Shown here one piece after another: positions 54,501-62,761 of a stretch of 64,000 nucleotides of DNA. The stretch spans positions 284,786,492-284,850,491 of the forward strand of contig OY856186.1 of NCBI GenBank assembly GCA_963693315.1, given 5' to 3'. The notes beneath the pieces are model-generated. The model ran no database searches. It was given only the letters and a program-made list of their open reading frames with translations, and was not told where the DNA came from. Numbering within the stretch: the first letter of the stretch is position 1; every line of letters starts with the position of its first letter. Position numbers and translations under genes: made by a program. The stretch comes from Diogma glabrata (taxonomy: Eukaryota; Arthropoda; Insecta; Diptera; Cylindrotomidae).

Positions 54501-55548
54501 ATGATTGTTGGGAACGTTTAGTATGGGAATTTCGTGAAGAATATTTATTACGTATATCGGAAATAGCAAAATTATATGAAAATACAAATAAATATGCTTG
54601 TCGATTGTATTTATTAGCAATTTTTTTTAAATTTTTAACGGATAGTATTAATAGTATTAGAGAAATGGCATCGGATATGGTAATTATATATTTATTGTTA
54701 TATTTTATTTAGTAACCGTTAATTTTTTTTTTAAAGATTGTTTTTCTTGCAAAATCATGTTCCGACTTCGAAATTGAATGTGTGTGTCAAATTATGCTAT
54801 GTGAGTTTTCGAAGAACTCGAATTGGAGAAGACGTCAAAATTTTGCAATTCTTTGTAATAAATTGGTATAGAAATATTTAAATTAAAGTAGTTTTAAACA
54901 AATAAACATTTTTTTTGTTACAGTTAGCTAATGCTGCAATTAAATTCGAAATATTTCTTGAAAAATTATATCAACCATTAATTGATCTCTCAACGGATCC
55001 TGTTCCAAATGTTCGTCTTATTGTTGGAAAATGTTTAGCGAATCATGTCGTGACAAAACGTTAGTAAACAAAATAAATACATTTTAATTTTTTTTAATTT
55101 TTAAAATATTTGTAATTCAGCTTATTTTAATAAAAATCAAAGACCGTTGTATTATAAAATTGCTCAAATAATCTATCGACTACAAGGCGATAAAGATCGC
55201 GATGTTCGTTATTTTGCATCATGTGAAATAGATTTACTTAATGAGGATAATAATAAAGATAATAATTTGGAGGACAGTAACAGTAGCTCAGCAGATGAAA
55301 TTGTAAATCATATCGAGAGTAATAGTCCAACTGAAAATGAAAGTGTAGCAAATGATAAACGAATGGAAAATGATCGACCTACAATTGGTATTGGTCTTGA
55401 TGCCTCGGAGGTGTCAATCGATGATGCAATTGCCAACAAGTTAGATTTAAAACTAGCACGTGATGAAGGTAGGTACCAGAATTTCTTTTAAGATTAATTT
55501 AAATTAATTTATTTTTATTTACTTTCAGATAATCATTCAAATTTATAA
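26233..55548 (+). CDS. PPP4R1: Serine/threonine-protein phosphatase 4 regulatory subunit 1 (PPP4R1-like), 5'-incomplete, ten exons
   Basis: The exons, joined by GT-AG introns with consistent phase, are 26233-26372, 26433-26576, 27373-27561, 47732-48027, 48101-49636, 54223-54679, 54737-54865, 54924-55059, 55121-55468 and 55529-55548. Together they give about 1,130 residues to a TAA, compared with about 950 for vertebrate PPP4R1. The protein is a HEAT-repeat scaffold that binds the PP4 catalytic subunit and steers it to substrates. The order of conserved blocks follows the known family: HEAT repeats, a long acidic linker with a FWSIPPPEISVAEID motif, then C-terminal HEAT repeats ending in DVRYFAS. 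The first exon begins mid-codon and has no in-frame Met, so upstream exons are missing. Intron 2 holds a microRNA cluster; intron 3 is 20 kb of mobile DNA. An AATAAA at 55763-55768 is a plausible polyadenylation signal. Confidence 0.92.
26650..26722 (+). ncRNA. mir-2: pre-miR-2 family hairpin 1
   Basis: The 3' arm at 26693-26715 reads UAUCACAGCCAGCUUUGAUG then AGC, identical over its length to the known miR-2a sequence. The 5' arm (GCATCAAAATTGGCTG, about 26655) pairs with it across an A/T loop. The seed AUCACAG defines the miR-2/13 family, which in insects targets pro-apoptotic genes among others. Confidence 0.95.
26792..26860 (+). ncRNA. mir-13a: pre-miR-13a hairpin
   Basis: The mature arm at 26832-26853 reads UAUCACAGCCAUUUUGAUGA then GC, matching miR-13a. 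The 5' arm GGCTCACAAATTGGATGTGA pairs with it. Confidence 0.95.
26922..26996 (+). ncRNA. mir-13b: pre-miR-13b hairpin
   Basis: The mature arm at 26967-26989 reads UAUCACAGCCAUUUUGACGA then GU, matching miR-13b. The 5' arm CGTCAAATTGGCTGTGCCGT pairs with it. Confidence 0.95.
27058..27130 (+). ncRNA. mir-2: pre-miR-2 family hairpin, GAAGAGC variant
   Basis: The mature arm at 27102-27124 reads UAUCACAGCCAGCUUUGAAG then AGC. It is a miR-2b-like variant differing near its 3' end from miR-2a. The 5' arm CCTTCAAAGTGACTGTGAAA pairs and carries the compensating CTTC. Confidence 0.93.
27190..27262 (+). ncRNA. mir-2a: pre-miR-2a hairpin
   Basis: The mature arm at 27234-27256 has the miR-2a sequence again. 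The 5' arm CUCACAAAGUGACUGUGAUG is very similar to known miR-2a-5p. It is the last of five sense hairpins within 610 bp, all inside one PPP4R1 intron, so they are probably processed from the host transcript or a shared primary transcript. Confidence 0.95.
27946..28105. mobile_element. MITE with GGGTCAGT termini (160 bp)
   Basis: Inverted repeats start GGGTCAGTTTCACCATCCTC on the left and end GAGGATGGTGACTGACCC on the right. TA flanks both sides. The interior is a further imperfect palindrome (GTTAACCGCCACTTAAC / GTTAAGTGGCAGTTA). Confidence 0.88.
28330..29600. other. Intronic AT-rich sequence
   Basis: No exon seen. A fragment AGTTATTTAAGTATTAAGGG at about 29160 duplicates the sequence at about 29600, so an older copy of the flank of the palindrome below is probably present. 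Confidence 0.4.
29623..30566. mobile_element. 944-bp near-perfect palindrome (foldback element)
   Basis: The left arm from TAATAGTATATTACATACC mirrors the right arm ending GGTATGTAATATACTATTA. Arms are about 470 bp and the centre is at about 30094, between GATAGGAGTAGAAAAAA and TTTTTTCTACTCCTATC. Arm differences are few. The arms include a CpG-bearing block (GCGCACGAGACGCGTAGCG), unusual in this AT-rich region. No protein is encoded. Confidence 0.92.
30821..31174. mobile_element. ACCCCGATTAC MITE, copy 1 (354 bp)
   Basis: Terminal inverted repeats ACCCCGATTACCGAAG and CTTCAGTAATCGGGGT flank a noncoding core with TGACTAAAGTCA motifs near both ends. A second copy in the opposite orientation lies at 56131-56487. 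Confidence 0.9.
31175..33070. other. Intronic AT-rich sequence
   Basis: No exon or RNA gene recognised. An A-rich block at about 32160-32310 is low complexity. Confidence 0.4.
33071..33280. mobile_element. Palindromic MITE (210 bp)
   Basis: Arms of about 85 bp pair TAAATAAAATTTGTTGTAGT with ACTACAAGAAGGAATTTTA and continue inward through TTAACTAATTTGACTATATT. The loop holds CTGAGGATGATG...CGAAATC. Confidence 0.85.
33725..35106 (-). repeat. Minisatellite-bearing interspersed element, copy B (inverted relative to copy A)
   Basis: It contains the same AGAATTTTGGAAAA minisatellite, then about four units of roughly 150 bp with TGACAAACTTATAATG and CATGTCATACAAATAATTA. It ends with TAGGTCTTTCAGACCGAAGT, the reverse of the start of copy A. 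The middle is interrupted by the MITE at 34191-34587. Confidence 0.75.
34191..34587. mobile_element. MITE with GCCGTTCACTGCACAAA termini (397 bp)
   Basis: The left end GCCGTTCACTGCACAAAGC and right end TTTTGTGCAGTGAACGGC are inverted repeats. It sits inside one unit of the tandem array. The interior is AT-rich and noncoding. Confidence 0.85.
35107..38380. other. Intronic sequence with minor repeats
   Basis: A CGGGATTGATAGTACTCCA duplication lies at about 35186-35240. A TTTACTAGRTKGGTCGCCCC duplication lies at about 35745-35790. A reverse-oriented remnant of the LINE 3' tail (GTCACAACAACACATATATA) lies at about 37861-37920. No exon recognised. Confidence 0.5.
38381..41060 (+). pseudogene. Jockey/CR1-like LINE, 5'-truncated and broken
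   Basis: The copy starts within the endonuclease domain (IALYRSPN at about 38385, then VIVTGDFNVHNKSWL near 38480). Frameshifts occur at a poly-T run near 38660 and at about 39240. The reverse transcriptase follows at 39315-40247 with NYRPIALLSVLSKVYE, LDISKAFD, a TGA at 39878, GVPQGSVLSPTLF and FADD in place of YADD. A C-terminal part follows at 40293-40921. The 3' tail (GGTATGTGTTGTTGTGACAC, then AACACAACACATTTTATTCA and A-rich end) is at about 40995-41065. It is in sense with PPP4R1, inside its intron. Confidence 0.9.
41456..42020. mobile_element. Foldback/MITE element, copy 2 (565 bp)
   Basis: Same family as 13528-14076. The left end is TATTCCTTGGGCCCACGCCG, the right end CGGCATGGGCCCAGGGACTA, with matching long arms (ACCACATATTTTATACTTCG and its complement). 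Confidence 0.88.
42240..43716 (+). pseudogene. CR1/Jockey-like reverse transcriptase remnant
   Basis: Broken frames encode SVWKVSNVVPIFKNGN and SNYRPISITSCPSKVF (42415-42525), a decayed FSRAFDKLD region near 42700, then GVFRGS-like sequence. The C-terminal part at 43022-43716 is better kept (LGVIFSSNLSVSDHID, YKSLVRPVLEYSSVVWSP). Several frameshifts and deletions; the family differs from the neighbouring LINE. Confidence 0.85.
43766..44002. repeat. Short inverted pair, possible MITE or LINE 3' structure
   Basis: TTTATCCACGACTA (about 43769) and TAGTCGTGGATAAAAT (about 43988) are inverted copies about 220 bp apart. Confidence 0.6.
44008..44100 (+). ncRNA. miRNA-precursor-like hairpin of unknown family
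   Basis: The 93-nt segment folds by eye into one long hairpin. Outer stems are CTTGTA/TACAAG and GCTTAG/CTAAGC. A perfect 13-bp stem follows: GGCAATTCTTCAC (44029-44041) with GTGAAGAATTGCC (44067-44079). The inner stem is GGATGA/TCATCC around a small loop. Mismatches are few and symmetric, as in Drosha/Dicer substrates. I do not recognise the arm sequences. It could instead be part of a repeat. Confidence 0.45.
44101..45080. other. Intronic AT-rich sequence
   Basis: A 157-codon open frame on the minus strand (44473-44946) has no recognisable domain and a composition like its AT-rich surroundings; I do not call it a gene. Confidence 0.45.
45125..45450 (-). pseudogene. 5'-truncated LINE copy: ORF2 C-terminus and 3' tail
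   Basis: The minus strand encodes RDFFVRTSYTWKSLPES and adjoining residues, clearly homologous to DFFVRTAYKWNSLPES in the LINE at 38381-41060. The same 3' tail and an A-rich end (T run at 45127-45148) follow. Being severely 5'-truncated is typical of target-primed insertions. Confidence 0.9.
45455..45515. repeat. ATTTC-rich simple repeat
   Basis: GATTTCATTTCATTT units with two GGACCTGATTTCATTTCATT copies. Confidence 0.8.
46031..46108 (-). repeat. tRNA-like head, unit 1
   Basis: On the minus strand it has the A-box TGGTCGAGTTGG and a perfect B-box GGTTCGATTCC, with a partly pairing acceptor-like GTCG...CGAC. The T-stem does not close, so this is a tRNA-derived head and not a functional tRNA. 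Confidence 0.7.
46472..46549 (-). repeat. tRNA-like head, unit 2
   Basis: Identical by eye to the head at 46031-46108, exactly 441 bp downstream. Confidence 0.7.
46822..46899 (+). repeat. tRNA-like head, inverted unit 1
   Basis: Reverse complement of the head at 46472-46549. It begins GTCGCTGGTCGAGTTGG. Confidence 0.7.
47263..47340 (+). repeat. tRNA-like head, inverted unit 2
   Basis: Same head 441 bp further on in plus orientation. Confidence 0.7.
47732..49636 (+). CDS. PPP4R1: PPP4R1-like exons 4-5 (HEAT repeats, acidic linker, conserved W motif)
   Basis: Exon 47732-48027 encodes LKHFINLGFNEQGDYLWK and a FFSLFAKPPITH block like the family's PFISTFANP. A 73-bp intron (GTTTGT...TTTTTAG) leads to the 1.5-kb exon 48101-49636. 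Its long middle is rich in Asp, Asn and Ser with runs such as SSSSSIPEISPSTST, so it is probably disordered. The FWSIPPPEISVAEIDFN stretch and IMPAELLELYVCY match conserved blocks before the C-terminal HEAT domain. The donor is AA|GTAAGT; an in-frame TAA just beyond would end the protein if the intron were retained. Confidence 0.9.
49651..49730. mobile_element. Small MITE (about 80 bp)
   Basis: TTAGGTGCGTTCGATTTGAC and GTCAAATCGAACACGGCTA are inverted ends; same family as 15671-15759. Confidence 0.75.
49880..49990 (-). repeat. Remnant of LINE 3' tail
   Basis: ATGTTTGGTGTAGTAAAAAT and TTTGTGACAACACATTTTA resemble, in reverse, the 3' tail of the LINE at 38381-41060. Confidence 0.5.
50435..50835 (-). 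pseudogene. LINE reverse transcriptase fragment
   Basis: The minus strand encodes KWSSHIFRLARIAVQRFGCL and RCRRFLKK, like WNDHVMAMAKSASKKLGLL and RCKKFF in the LINE at 38381-41060. Upstream, a decayed SFADDS active-site segment lies near 50805. The fragment is frameshifted and antisense to the host gene. Confidence 0.75.
53250..53640 (-). pseudogene. LINE reverse transcriptase C-terminal remnant
   Basis: Minus-strand frames give RILEYNATMWN and VGRVQRMFTR, recalling the RPVLEYSSVVW...ERVQRRFTR region of CR1/Jockey-type ORF2. There are many stops. Sequence at about 53705-53790 matches, inverted, about 14230-14300. Confidence 0.6.
53995..54160 (+). repeat. Decayed LINE 3' tail
   Basis: ACACCTTAGAAGACTTGTTG, GACCTAGGTTAAGACC and ACAGCACATTTTAATG follow the order of the LINE 3' tail in plus orientation. 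Confidence 0.55.
54223..55548 (+). CDS. PPP4R1: PPP4R1-like exons 6-10 (C-terminal HEAT repeats)
   Basis: Exons 54223-54679, 54737-54865, 54924-55059, 55121-55468 and 55529-55548 are separated by introns of 57-61 bp, typical of insects. They encode NWNFLCNLMSKL, TIGRELTKRDLVPMFVEFF (family: LGDQLTAADLVPIFNGFL), DPVPNVRLIVGKCLANHV and GDKDRDVRYFAS (family: DRDSDVKYFAS). A variable acidic Ser/Asn-rich tail follows and the last exon adds DNHSNL then TAA. C-terminal HEAT repeats of this kind form part of the PP4 catalytic-subunit interface in known PPP4R1. Confidence 0.93.
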
Positions 55549-56130
55549 TTCTCCCACCTCAAACATGTTATTTTATTTTTAAACTATATAGGAATTACCA
55601 ATGATTACAGAGAAAATTACCTTATAGTATGAAAACGAATGACAATATAATAAATTAATTATTTTCGATATTTTTTTATATAATTTTCAATCTTTCAAGA
55701 AAGAAATATGCGAATTGTGTTTTTTATTAAGTTAAATTGTTTTAAACTTTTAATTAATAAGAAATAAATGAACCAATTTGTAAATATATAATAAACAAAT
55801 CTTATTCTTGTTTATACCTTATTTGTTAGCTGAGAATTTAAGAAAGAAAAAAAAATGTGTTTTTGTATTATATTTAGAGAAAAATAAAAAAATTTTTACA
55901 AAATAAAAAAAGTATAACCATTAGATTAGTAATCCCTGCTTCATAATTCTAAATTGTAGTGCAATTATTTTTTCGTATCGCACATGGTTTTGGTTAACCT
56001 TAACCCATAGCTGTCATCGCTCGTACCTAACTGCATACGCGTTTTGAAATGTTATATGTACCTTATACCAGGCAACTTGGTTAGCCCTCTCGACAAGATT
56101 TTTTTTTTATATTTGTGTTTAAAGATCAGC
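55549..56130 (+). other. 3' UTR and intergenic spacer
   Basis: AATAAA at 55763-55768 is a plausible polyadenylation signal for PPP4R1. Nothing else recognised. Confidence 0.5.
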
Positions 56131-56487
56131 ACCCCGATTACTGAAGTCGTGTCACATCAGGTAACATGACTATAGTCATGTCACGTCGCTTAAAAATTGG
56201 TATTATTGAAGTCGAAAAAACGGTCACAACTAAAACTAAAAATTCTGACACAAAAAAACTCCAAAACTAAAAAAAACTTACATTTTACGTTCTTCAATTT
56301 CACAAAAACAATTAACGATGTTTGAAAAAATTATTGTCACATGAGAAATTGAGGCGACTAAAATGTCATTTAAAGTGACATCTGTCGTATAAAATAACTT
56401 GAGGCGTAAAAAACGACTTCAACAATACGAAAATTGATGCGATGTGACTTTAGTCATTTAAAGTGACATACCTTCGGTAATCGGGGT
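56131..56487. mobile_element. ACCCCGATTAC MITE, copy 2 (357 bp)
   Basis: The ends ACCCCGATTACTGAAG and CTTCGGTAATCGGGGT, with the same core as 30821-31174 in opposite orientation. Confidence 0.9.
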
Positions 56488-56529
56488 GCAAGTTGATATT
56501 TTTTTACCATTTTACCTCGGCCGAGGTAT

Positions 56530-57030
56530 TTGAAACCCGGGTTTGTAATAACATCGTCAAATGACATGCAGGCAGATATCAAAGCCCGTATTACTGCCGC
56601 ATACAGAGTTTTCTACGCATACTCAAAATTTCTGCAATCAAAACATTTTTTGCGGTCGTGTAAAATCACAGTTTACAAAGCATTAATTCGACCTGTGCTT
56701 GGCTTTAGCAGTAAAAGCTGGGCACTAATTTCCACCGTTTGTAGGAGGAAGGTCATACGAACAATTTATGGTCCATGTAAAGTCGCTGAAAATCAGAATG
56801 AATCATGAAATCAGACAATTAGAGGCTGCGATGTAATCGGATTTATTAAAATCCAACCGGATTAGATGGTTTGGTCATCTAGAAAGGGCTCCATTAGATA
56901 GAATGATAACAAGTGTCCCAACAACAACCAGCTGTTGTTCGTCGAAGACTTTCGTGATATAGGATGTCGAAACTGGGATCAGCTAATCATGGAACGAAAT
57001 GAATGGATTTAAAAATTTTGTAATCTAAAA
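56530..57030 (+). pseudogene. RTE-like LINE 3' fragment
   Basis: Frames encode AYRVFYAYSKFLQSKHF, TVYKALIRPVLGFSSKSWAL, RRKVIRTIYGPCKVAEN and, after a frameshift, LKSNRIRWFGHLERAPLDRM. This is the C-terminal region of RTE-type ORF2, 5'-truncated and broken. Confidence 0.85.
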
Positions 57031-57106
57031 AGAAACAGAATTTTCAACTGAAGGTGTTTCAACTTTAGGAATGTGTTTAAACTTTTGTTCTTTTCATAAT
57101 TACTAT

Positions 57107-58407
57107 TTATTGTATATTACATGAACTATTGATTTCACTGAATTTCTGTTTTGTTCTTCCATCATTTAATTTTTTCAATAAATGTCCTTTTTCTTCTTCA
57201 TTAGTTCTCTCCACATCTAGTAAATTTTCTTTAAGTTCATTTATTATAAATTGTCGATCGGCATATTTTTTTTCCAAAATTTTAATTTTGTTGTTTAAAT
57301 TTTTCATTGTTTCTGTGGCATCTTGTGTTTTCTTTAAATCATTACGAGCGATATGTTTAAGAAATTGTCGTTGTATTTGTATTTCTAATTTTAATAAATA
57401 TTGTTCATGCTCAATGATATTGGTAGTAAACTTTTTTTTTGTAAACTAAAATTAAATATTAATTATAAATAAACTAGAAACATTATTTAAAAAAATTAAT
57501 ACCAAATCACAAATTTCAGTTGAAACATTTATATGAGCTTGCAATATTTCCTCTGTTTCCATTACTCCAAGATTAACAGCTGATACGGCCTCCATTGTCA
57601 TGTTATACATATCAATGCTTGCAAACGACGCACGAAGGTAATTGAATTCAATTGTGGCATTTAAAATAGTTTTTGTATTTGGTAAATTTTCTGATTGAAA
57701 TAATTCAAAATAGTTTTGTACAGCCAATTCAAAATCTTTAAACAAAATATTTCGTGAATGAGTCGGTTTCCTTAGCAAAACGTTCGGTGATATCAACGAT
57801 GGTATTAATATTTCTAAATGTTTGATGAAATCGTTGTCTAAATCTTTTAACTTTCCATCGAATTCTTTTGTTTCTGCTGCCTTTTGTCCGGGATATGGCA
57901 TTAAATAACAACTTAATTCTTCAAAACTTGACTTCAGACTGTGCCGAACAGTTGATATGTCTTTATGTTGGTTTTTCGTTTGGTTTAGAACTGAATCTAA
58001 AAAATCTCTCCCACCTTCAATGCCATATGGAAACTGATAAGAAAAACGCCAATCACGAATTAAAAATAATAATTGTTGAAACGGTTTTTCTCGATTGTTT
58101 TCATCAATTGCGAGCTTTCCATATTGCGTAAATAGTTCTAAGTTTTGTAAATCGTTTTCGTTAATATTATCGCCAATGTTATAAATTTGAATGGACGATA
58201 GTAATGTGCTCAAAGCAAATATTTTAATATTCTGCATCATATCCGTATTAGTATCAAATGTGCCTTGAGTATCCATAAGGAGAACATCGATTTTTTCACC
58301 ACTTTGAATCATTGTCGTAAATAATTTTGACCATATCCATATGCCAGTTGTGTGTCTTTCAGAACCTGGTCGCCATTTGAAACCACTTACTTCATCATTA
58401 GGATTAC
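57107..58407 (-). CDS. Atlastin-like dynamin-superfamily GTPase with coiled-coil C-terminus, 5'-incomplete
   Basis: Two minus-strand exons, 58407-57503 and 57445-57107, are joined by a 57-bp intron (TTG|GTATTA ... TTTTAG|TTTACA) in frame. The first holds much of an atlastin GTPase domain: NPNDEVSGFKWRPGSERHTT (switch region, family: PNEPLTGFSWRGGSER), LLMDTQGTFD (G3), ALSTLLSSIQIYN and LFLIRDWRF (the RD nucleotide motif). It continues with DGKLKDLDNDFIKHLEILIP. The middle helical bundle follows. Known atlastins then have two transmembrane segments and an amphipathic tail that fuse ER membranes. Here the second exon instead encodes a charged heptad region (ATETMKNLNNKIKILEKKYA, INELKENLLDVERTNEEEKG) and stops at 57107, with no hydrophobic segment. 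The upstream exon with the P-loop was not found. The protein is a divergent paralogue; whether it still hydrolyses GTP is unknown. Confidence 0.88.
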
Positions 58408-61300
58408 CTGAAAATTTTGATTTCTATAAAAAAATCTCGTATAATTTTCAACAAAAGGTAACAACTTTATTCGTAATATCATAAGATATAAAGGAGCGCC
58501 CCGCCCCACTGATAGCTAAATTTGCTTTTTTGAAGTTATACTTCTTTGCGCTCGTTGTAAATATTTTGATGGGGTGTTAATCGAGAAACCGCGTCACGCT
58601 TGTTTAAGTTATATTTTAACCTTTATGCTGTATGGTAATAAAGACGAAATTAGTAAATCAACCTTATGCTGTATGGTAATAAAGACGAAATTACTAAATC
58701 AATCATATTTTATAATAATAAAACATTATTCGCTTAGTTATCTTTGATCAATTTTTTTTTCACTTTTCGGAATTATCATTAAAATGAATAGTTAATGTAT
58801 AATGTGACAAACAAATATGTACATTTATATGAAAATTATGTAAAATTATTTTTTAACAAATACATATTTCTAATTTACAACAAATATGTTCTTATGGTTT
58901 GCAATTATATAAAATATGTACATATTTCTATGCATTAGCACCAATACGATACATTTAAGCATTGCTTATATATGATTAAACAAACCTGCTTGCATTAGCA
59001 GAACTGCCCTCACATGTTCCAAAAATTGGAAATTGACGTTTCTTTTCCTCTTCTTAGAAACATTGATTAACCAAGAATTTGCATTGGAACCTTAGTACCG
59101 AAGAAAAAGATTATGAACAATATCAAAGCTACAGGTTTAAAGTGTTTTACTTATTGAGTGAAATATGCTTCTCCATTACTTTCAAAACTATTATTGTTAT
59201 TGCAAGGGATCTATAAAATATATGCAAATATGTTAACAAATGGTGTGATTTGACTGTTTTAATAATAATATATAAGTCTGAATTTACAAATGAAATTAGT
59301 CTTATTATTATTTTTTCCAATTTTTGTTTTAAGTTGTGGGAAGGAATGTCGAAATAAGACGATGACCATAAAGCGATAAAACCCATTAAACGAAAATATT
59401 CACTAAAAATGGTGGTATTCTTAAACCGGCCGACGCACAGTGGGATTTGTTCATACAATGTTTGGCAAAAAATATAAGGAGTGCTCGTAGAATGTTGAAA
59501 TTTTGCTCTGAGCCTTTGGTTAGCTCAATTAAGAAAAATATAAAGTTTCATCAAAATTGGCGACGCCCACTACACACCGCCCATAGAACCCAAAATGTAT
59601 TTTTGGCCCAAAGTTTTTGAAATTTGGCACAGAGCCTTTTATTACCTCTATTAAGAATAAAATAAAGTTTCATAAAAATTGGCCACACCCACTATCCTCC
59701 GCCCATAGAACCCAAAATTTTATGATTTTATGATATTATAAATTTTATGATTTTATAAAAGATTATTAATTATTTAAACTTTTTTTTTTTAATTGATAGT
59801 ATGGAGTCTTACCTTTCATTTTATTATAGCGGGAGCACCTAGCACGACCGAGCAACCTTTTTTTTCTTCCAAGGAAGTTTGCAATCACGGCACATTATAG
59901 AACAAATTTTATTCTATCATATCTTTTAAACCATATGAACGAACTTTACAATTTTTTTTTAAATACGCAGAAAAGGCTATATTTGAAAATAATCACTATT
60001 TAAATTAGAGCAATAAAGTTACCCTACGTACAAACACTATAGAAGTGCGTAAACAGTTTTCAATATTTTGGACCAAAATTTACATGTGACTTTACTTCAT
60101 TATTTCAAAGACAAATAAATGTTTTTTTGGGATACAATTTATGGATTCTTCATACTGAATCAATTTTCTACAAAACTGCATCATTACATTTTTAAATTTT
60201 ATGTGTCGAAAAAATTACTTATTGCACAAAAAATCCCACTGTGCGACGTATGCATCAATGTAGTAGAGTATTGCAGACAATCGATAAAATATATTTGCAA
60301 ATTGCAATACGACCCACTTCAGAACAGCAAAATTTCTGGATTGATGATTGATGATTATAAGTCTACATGAAATAGGACGCTAAACCAATAGCAATGAACC
60401 AGTGTACCTATTTTGTATGACGAGTACGGTGGTTTCGGAGTAAGTAATTGACAATTGTGACATCCAATAAACAAATATATTTACGCTCACCTAATTGTTC
60501 GTGACACATTGGATTATTTGAATTAAATCTTTGGAATAAAATTTTAACTTTTTTCTAACCTTAATCTTTTGCCATCGACATTTATAAAATTATTTAATTA
60601 TTATTTGTCTGTCAAATGTGTTTTAATTTTAACATACATTTAATATGTAAATTTATCTATAGCTTTAGAGACATTTACTTAATGGCTTTTGCTGTCTGTA
60701 AAATGATACTATTACATTTTTTCAAACTTTTTATATAAATATTACTAATAAAATAAGTTAAATTAAATGACATTAAAAAAAACTATAGGAGAATTTACTC
60801 AAAAAAACAGTTTGCAACCACTTTATCTGGGAAGCACGGAAATCGCCGTGCGGGTACCTTTTAGTAATTAATAATTAATAGTTTTTTGAATAATATTTTG
60901 TTTTTCTTTTTGGATAATATTTTTTTTTGAATATTTTTTTTTCATTTTTTTGACTAAGAAAACTAAGAAAAATCGACGATTATACGTTCTTATACTTTTT
61001 GAATAATAATTTTTTTTTTGAATAATATTTTTTTTTATTTATTTTTTGAACAATATGTTTTTTTTTTGCTTTTTTTTTGAACGATATTTTTTTTTTTTTG
61101 TATTATATTTTTTTCTTTTGAATAATATTTTTTTTTTTGAACAATATTTTTTTTTTATTTTTTTTTTTGAATAATATTTTGGTTTTTTTTTAGTTATTTT
61201 TTTTAATGTATCCTATCTGTCTGTCTGTGTGCGTGTGTGCGAGCGAATGGCCAAAGAAGTATAACTTCCACCGTCTGGTCCGACGCATACCCTACTTTTT
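58408..61300. other. Region upstream of the visible atlastin-like exons
   Basis: No P-loop-encoding exon found by eye on the minus strand. It holds a 43-bp duplication (TTATGCTGTATGGTAATAAA at about 58622 and 58664). It also holds two diverged copies of a repeat unit (ATAAAGTTTCATMAAAATTG, then CGCCCATAGAACCCAAAAT) at about 59495-59595 and 59620-59715. Confidence 0.5.
60890..61200. repeat. T-rich minisatellite
   Basis: Roughly 15 degenerate units of the form TTTTTTGAATAATATT, some with GAACAATATT. Confidence 0.85.
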
Positions 61301-61800
61301 TTTAATACAATGTGTTGTGTAGTAGAATTTCATTCAATTTTTCAGTTGTTTCAGAGCATATCGAACACGGCTAATATGTCACAGCTACACATAAAAACCT
61401 TTTAAGAACAAGGTGCCACAAAATGCGTTATAAGGTGTTGTTGATCGCAAATTTTTTTTCTTAAATTCTATTATAGATAGGATAACTAAACAAGAAATAT
61501 CACATAACGAAAAATATGACATAGACCAATATTTCATGAAACGACAAAGGTACTAAAATAACAGCTAAAAAGCAAATTTTTTTGAAAAATTTGTACGAAC
61601 AAAACAAAAAGTGAGTTGCTAATAATCAATTATTCATTTATGATCTGCCTTCAATGATTAAAGCGCAGATATGGTCAAATGAAGGATAATTTCTCACCTT
61701 GGCTAGGACTTCTCACCGCTGATGCCAGTGGTATTTGATATCTCGTGTTAACTCGTATTTCAGTAGCAGGAACTGGATAATATTGTGTTGTAACCAACAA
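61300..61800 (-). repeat. Non-autonomous repeat with LINE-type 3' tail
   Basis: In reverse it starts with the LINE tail (ATGTGTTGTGTAGTAG near 61310, GTCACAGCTACACATAAAAA near 61377). It then shares GATAGGATAACTAAACAAGA and following sequence with about 13440-13530 and 45630-45700. A piece of the small MITE family (CAGTTGTTTCAGAGC, ATCGAACACGGCTAA) is inserted at about 61330-61378. Confidence 0.6.
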
Positions 61801-61993
61801 GTGAAATAAAATAAAATGCAAAAATCGAGAAGTCTACTTGGGGTCCATTAGTGACCTACTCCAAAGATTTAAGCAGTTAAACCGAATGCCCATCCAATTG
61901 AAAACTAAATGATCTCCAAATTCTAAATCGTGCTAAATTGAAAAATTATTTAAAAAATTTTTTTTTAGAATTATCGAACAAGATATATATGAT

Positions 61994-62761
61994 ATGCTTG
62001 GAGTATTAAATATTAAGTTATGCGACACTCAATTTGCGATATCACGGAACAAAACAACTCATGAAATAATGGTTGTCATTTATGACAAACCTTTGTTGAA
62101 GCTTATTTTTGAAAATTATGCTTTACTTTTAGCCAGTGACGCAAATATACATGAAACTTTCTTCAAATCATTAGTTTCCGTAAAACTTGATCAAATGGAC
62201 GCTACATCTAATAAAATATCAATATCCTTCGAATCAGAGAACAATAGATTAAAAAAACGACTGGAATTTCTTGAACAGCAATCTTTAGCAAAAGACATTA
62301 AAATAACCGGTATTTCCTATCGGATTGATGAAACATATGACAAGCTACAATCAACGTTCATCAAAATCTCAGAACAACTGAAAGTTTGTATTTCTATAGC
62401 TGATTTCTCTATCCGGCGAATAAAGCAAACACCAATAGTTATCGTAACGTTTCGTGATAAAAATTTACGAGATACGTTGTTTTATAAATACATATCAATT
62501 GTCAAGAACTCAAAATCAGCTGGCATTTCTATTCTTCAACAAGATGTCTTACAATCGTCATCAAATAAGATCATGTTTAATGAACATCTATCTGAATCCG
62601 CTAGACTTATTTATAGTGCTGTACGTGCTTCAAAAAAATTGAATAAAATACACTCATTCTCTGTGCGAGGCGGAAAAGTTGTAGTAAAAGTTTGTCCTAA
62701 CGCTGACTTGCTATTTATTCAGTCACTGGAAGATCTACACTTCTTACTAAATAGCAATTAG
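61994..62761 (+). CDS. LINE ORF1 protein
   Basis: A 255-residue protein. Residues about 70-95 form a coiled coil (SFESENNRLKKRLEFLEQQS). A folded core starts KDIKITGISYRIDETYDKLQ, resembling RRM-like or FP-like ORF1 cores, and includes RRIKQTPIVIVTFRDKNLRD. It ends SLEDLHFLLNSN, similar in placement to SLEQAKHLV at the end of the other element's ORF1. The role would be RNA coating during retrotransposition. The N-terminal 60 residues (LGVLNIKLCDTQFAISRNKT) are not recognised. Confidence 0.78.
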   Translation: MLGVLNIKLCDTQFAISRNKTTHEIMVVIYDKPLLKLIFENYALLLASDANIHETFFKSLVSVKLDQMDATSNKISISFESENNRLKKRLEFLEQQSLAKDIKITGISYRIDETYDKLQSTFIKISEQLKVCISIADFSIRRIKQTPIVIVTFRDKNLRDTLFYKYISIVKNSKSAGISILQQDVLQSSSNKIMFNEHLSESARLIYSAVRASKKLNKIHSFSVRGGKVVVKVCPNADLLFIQSLEDLHFLLNSN

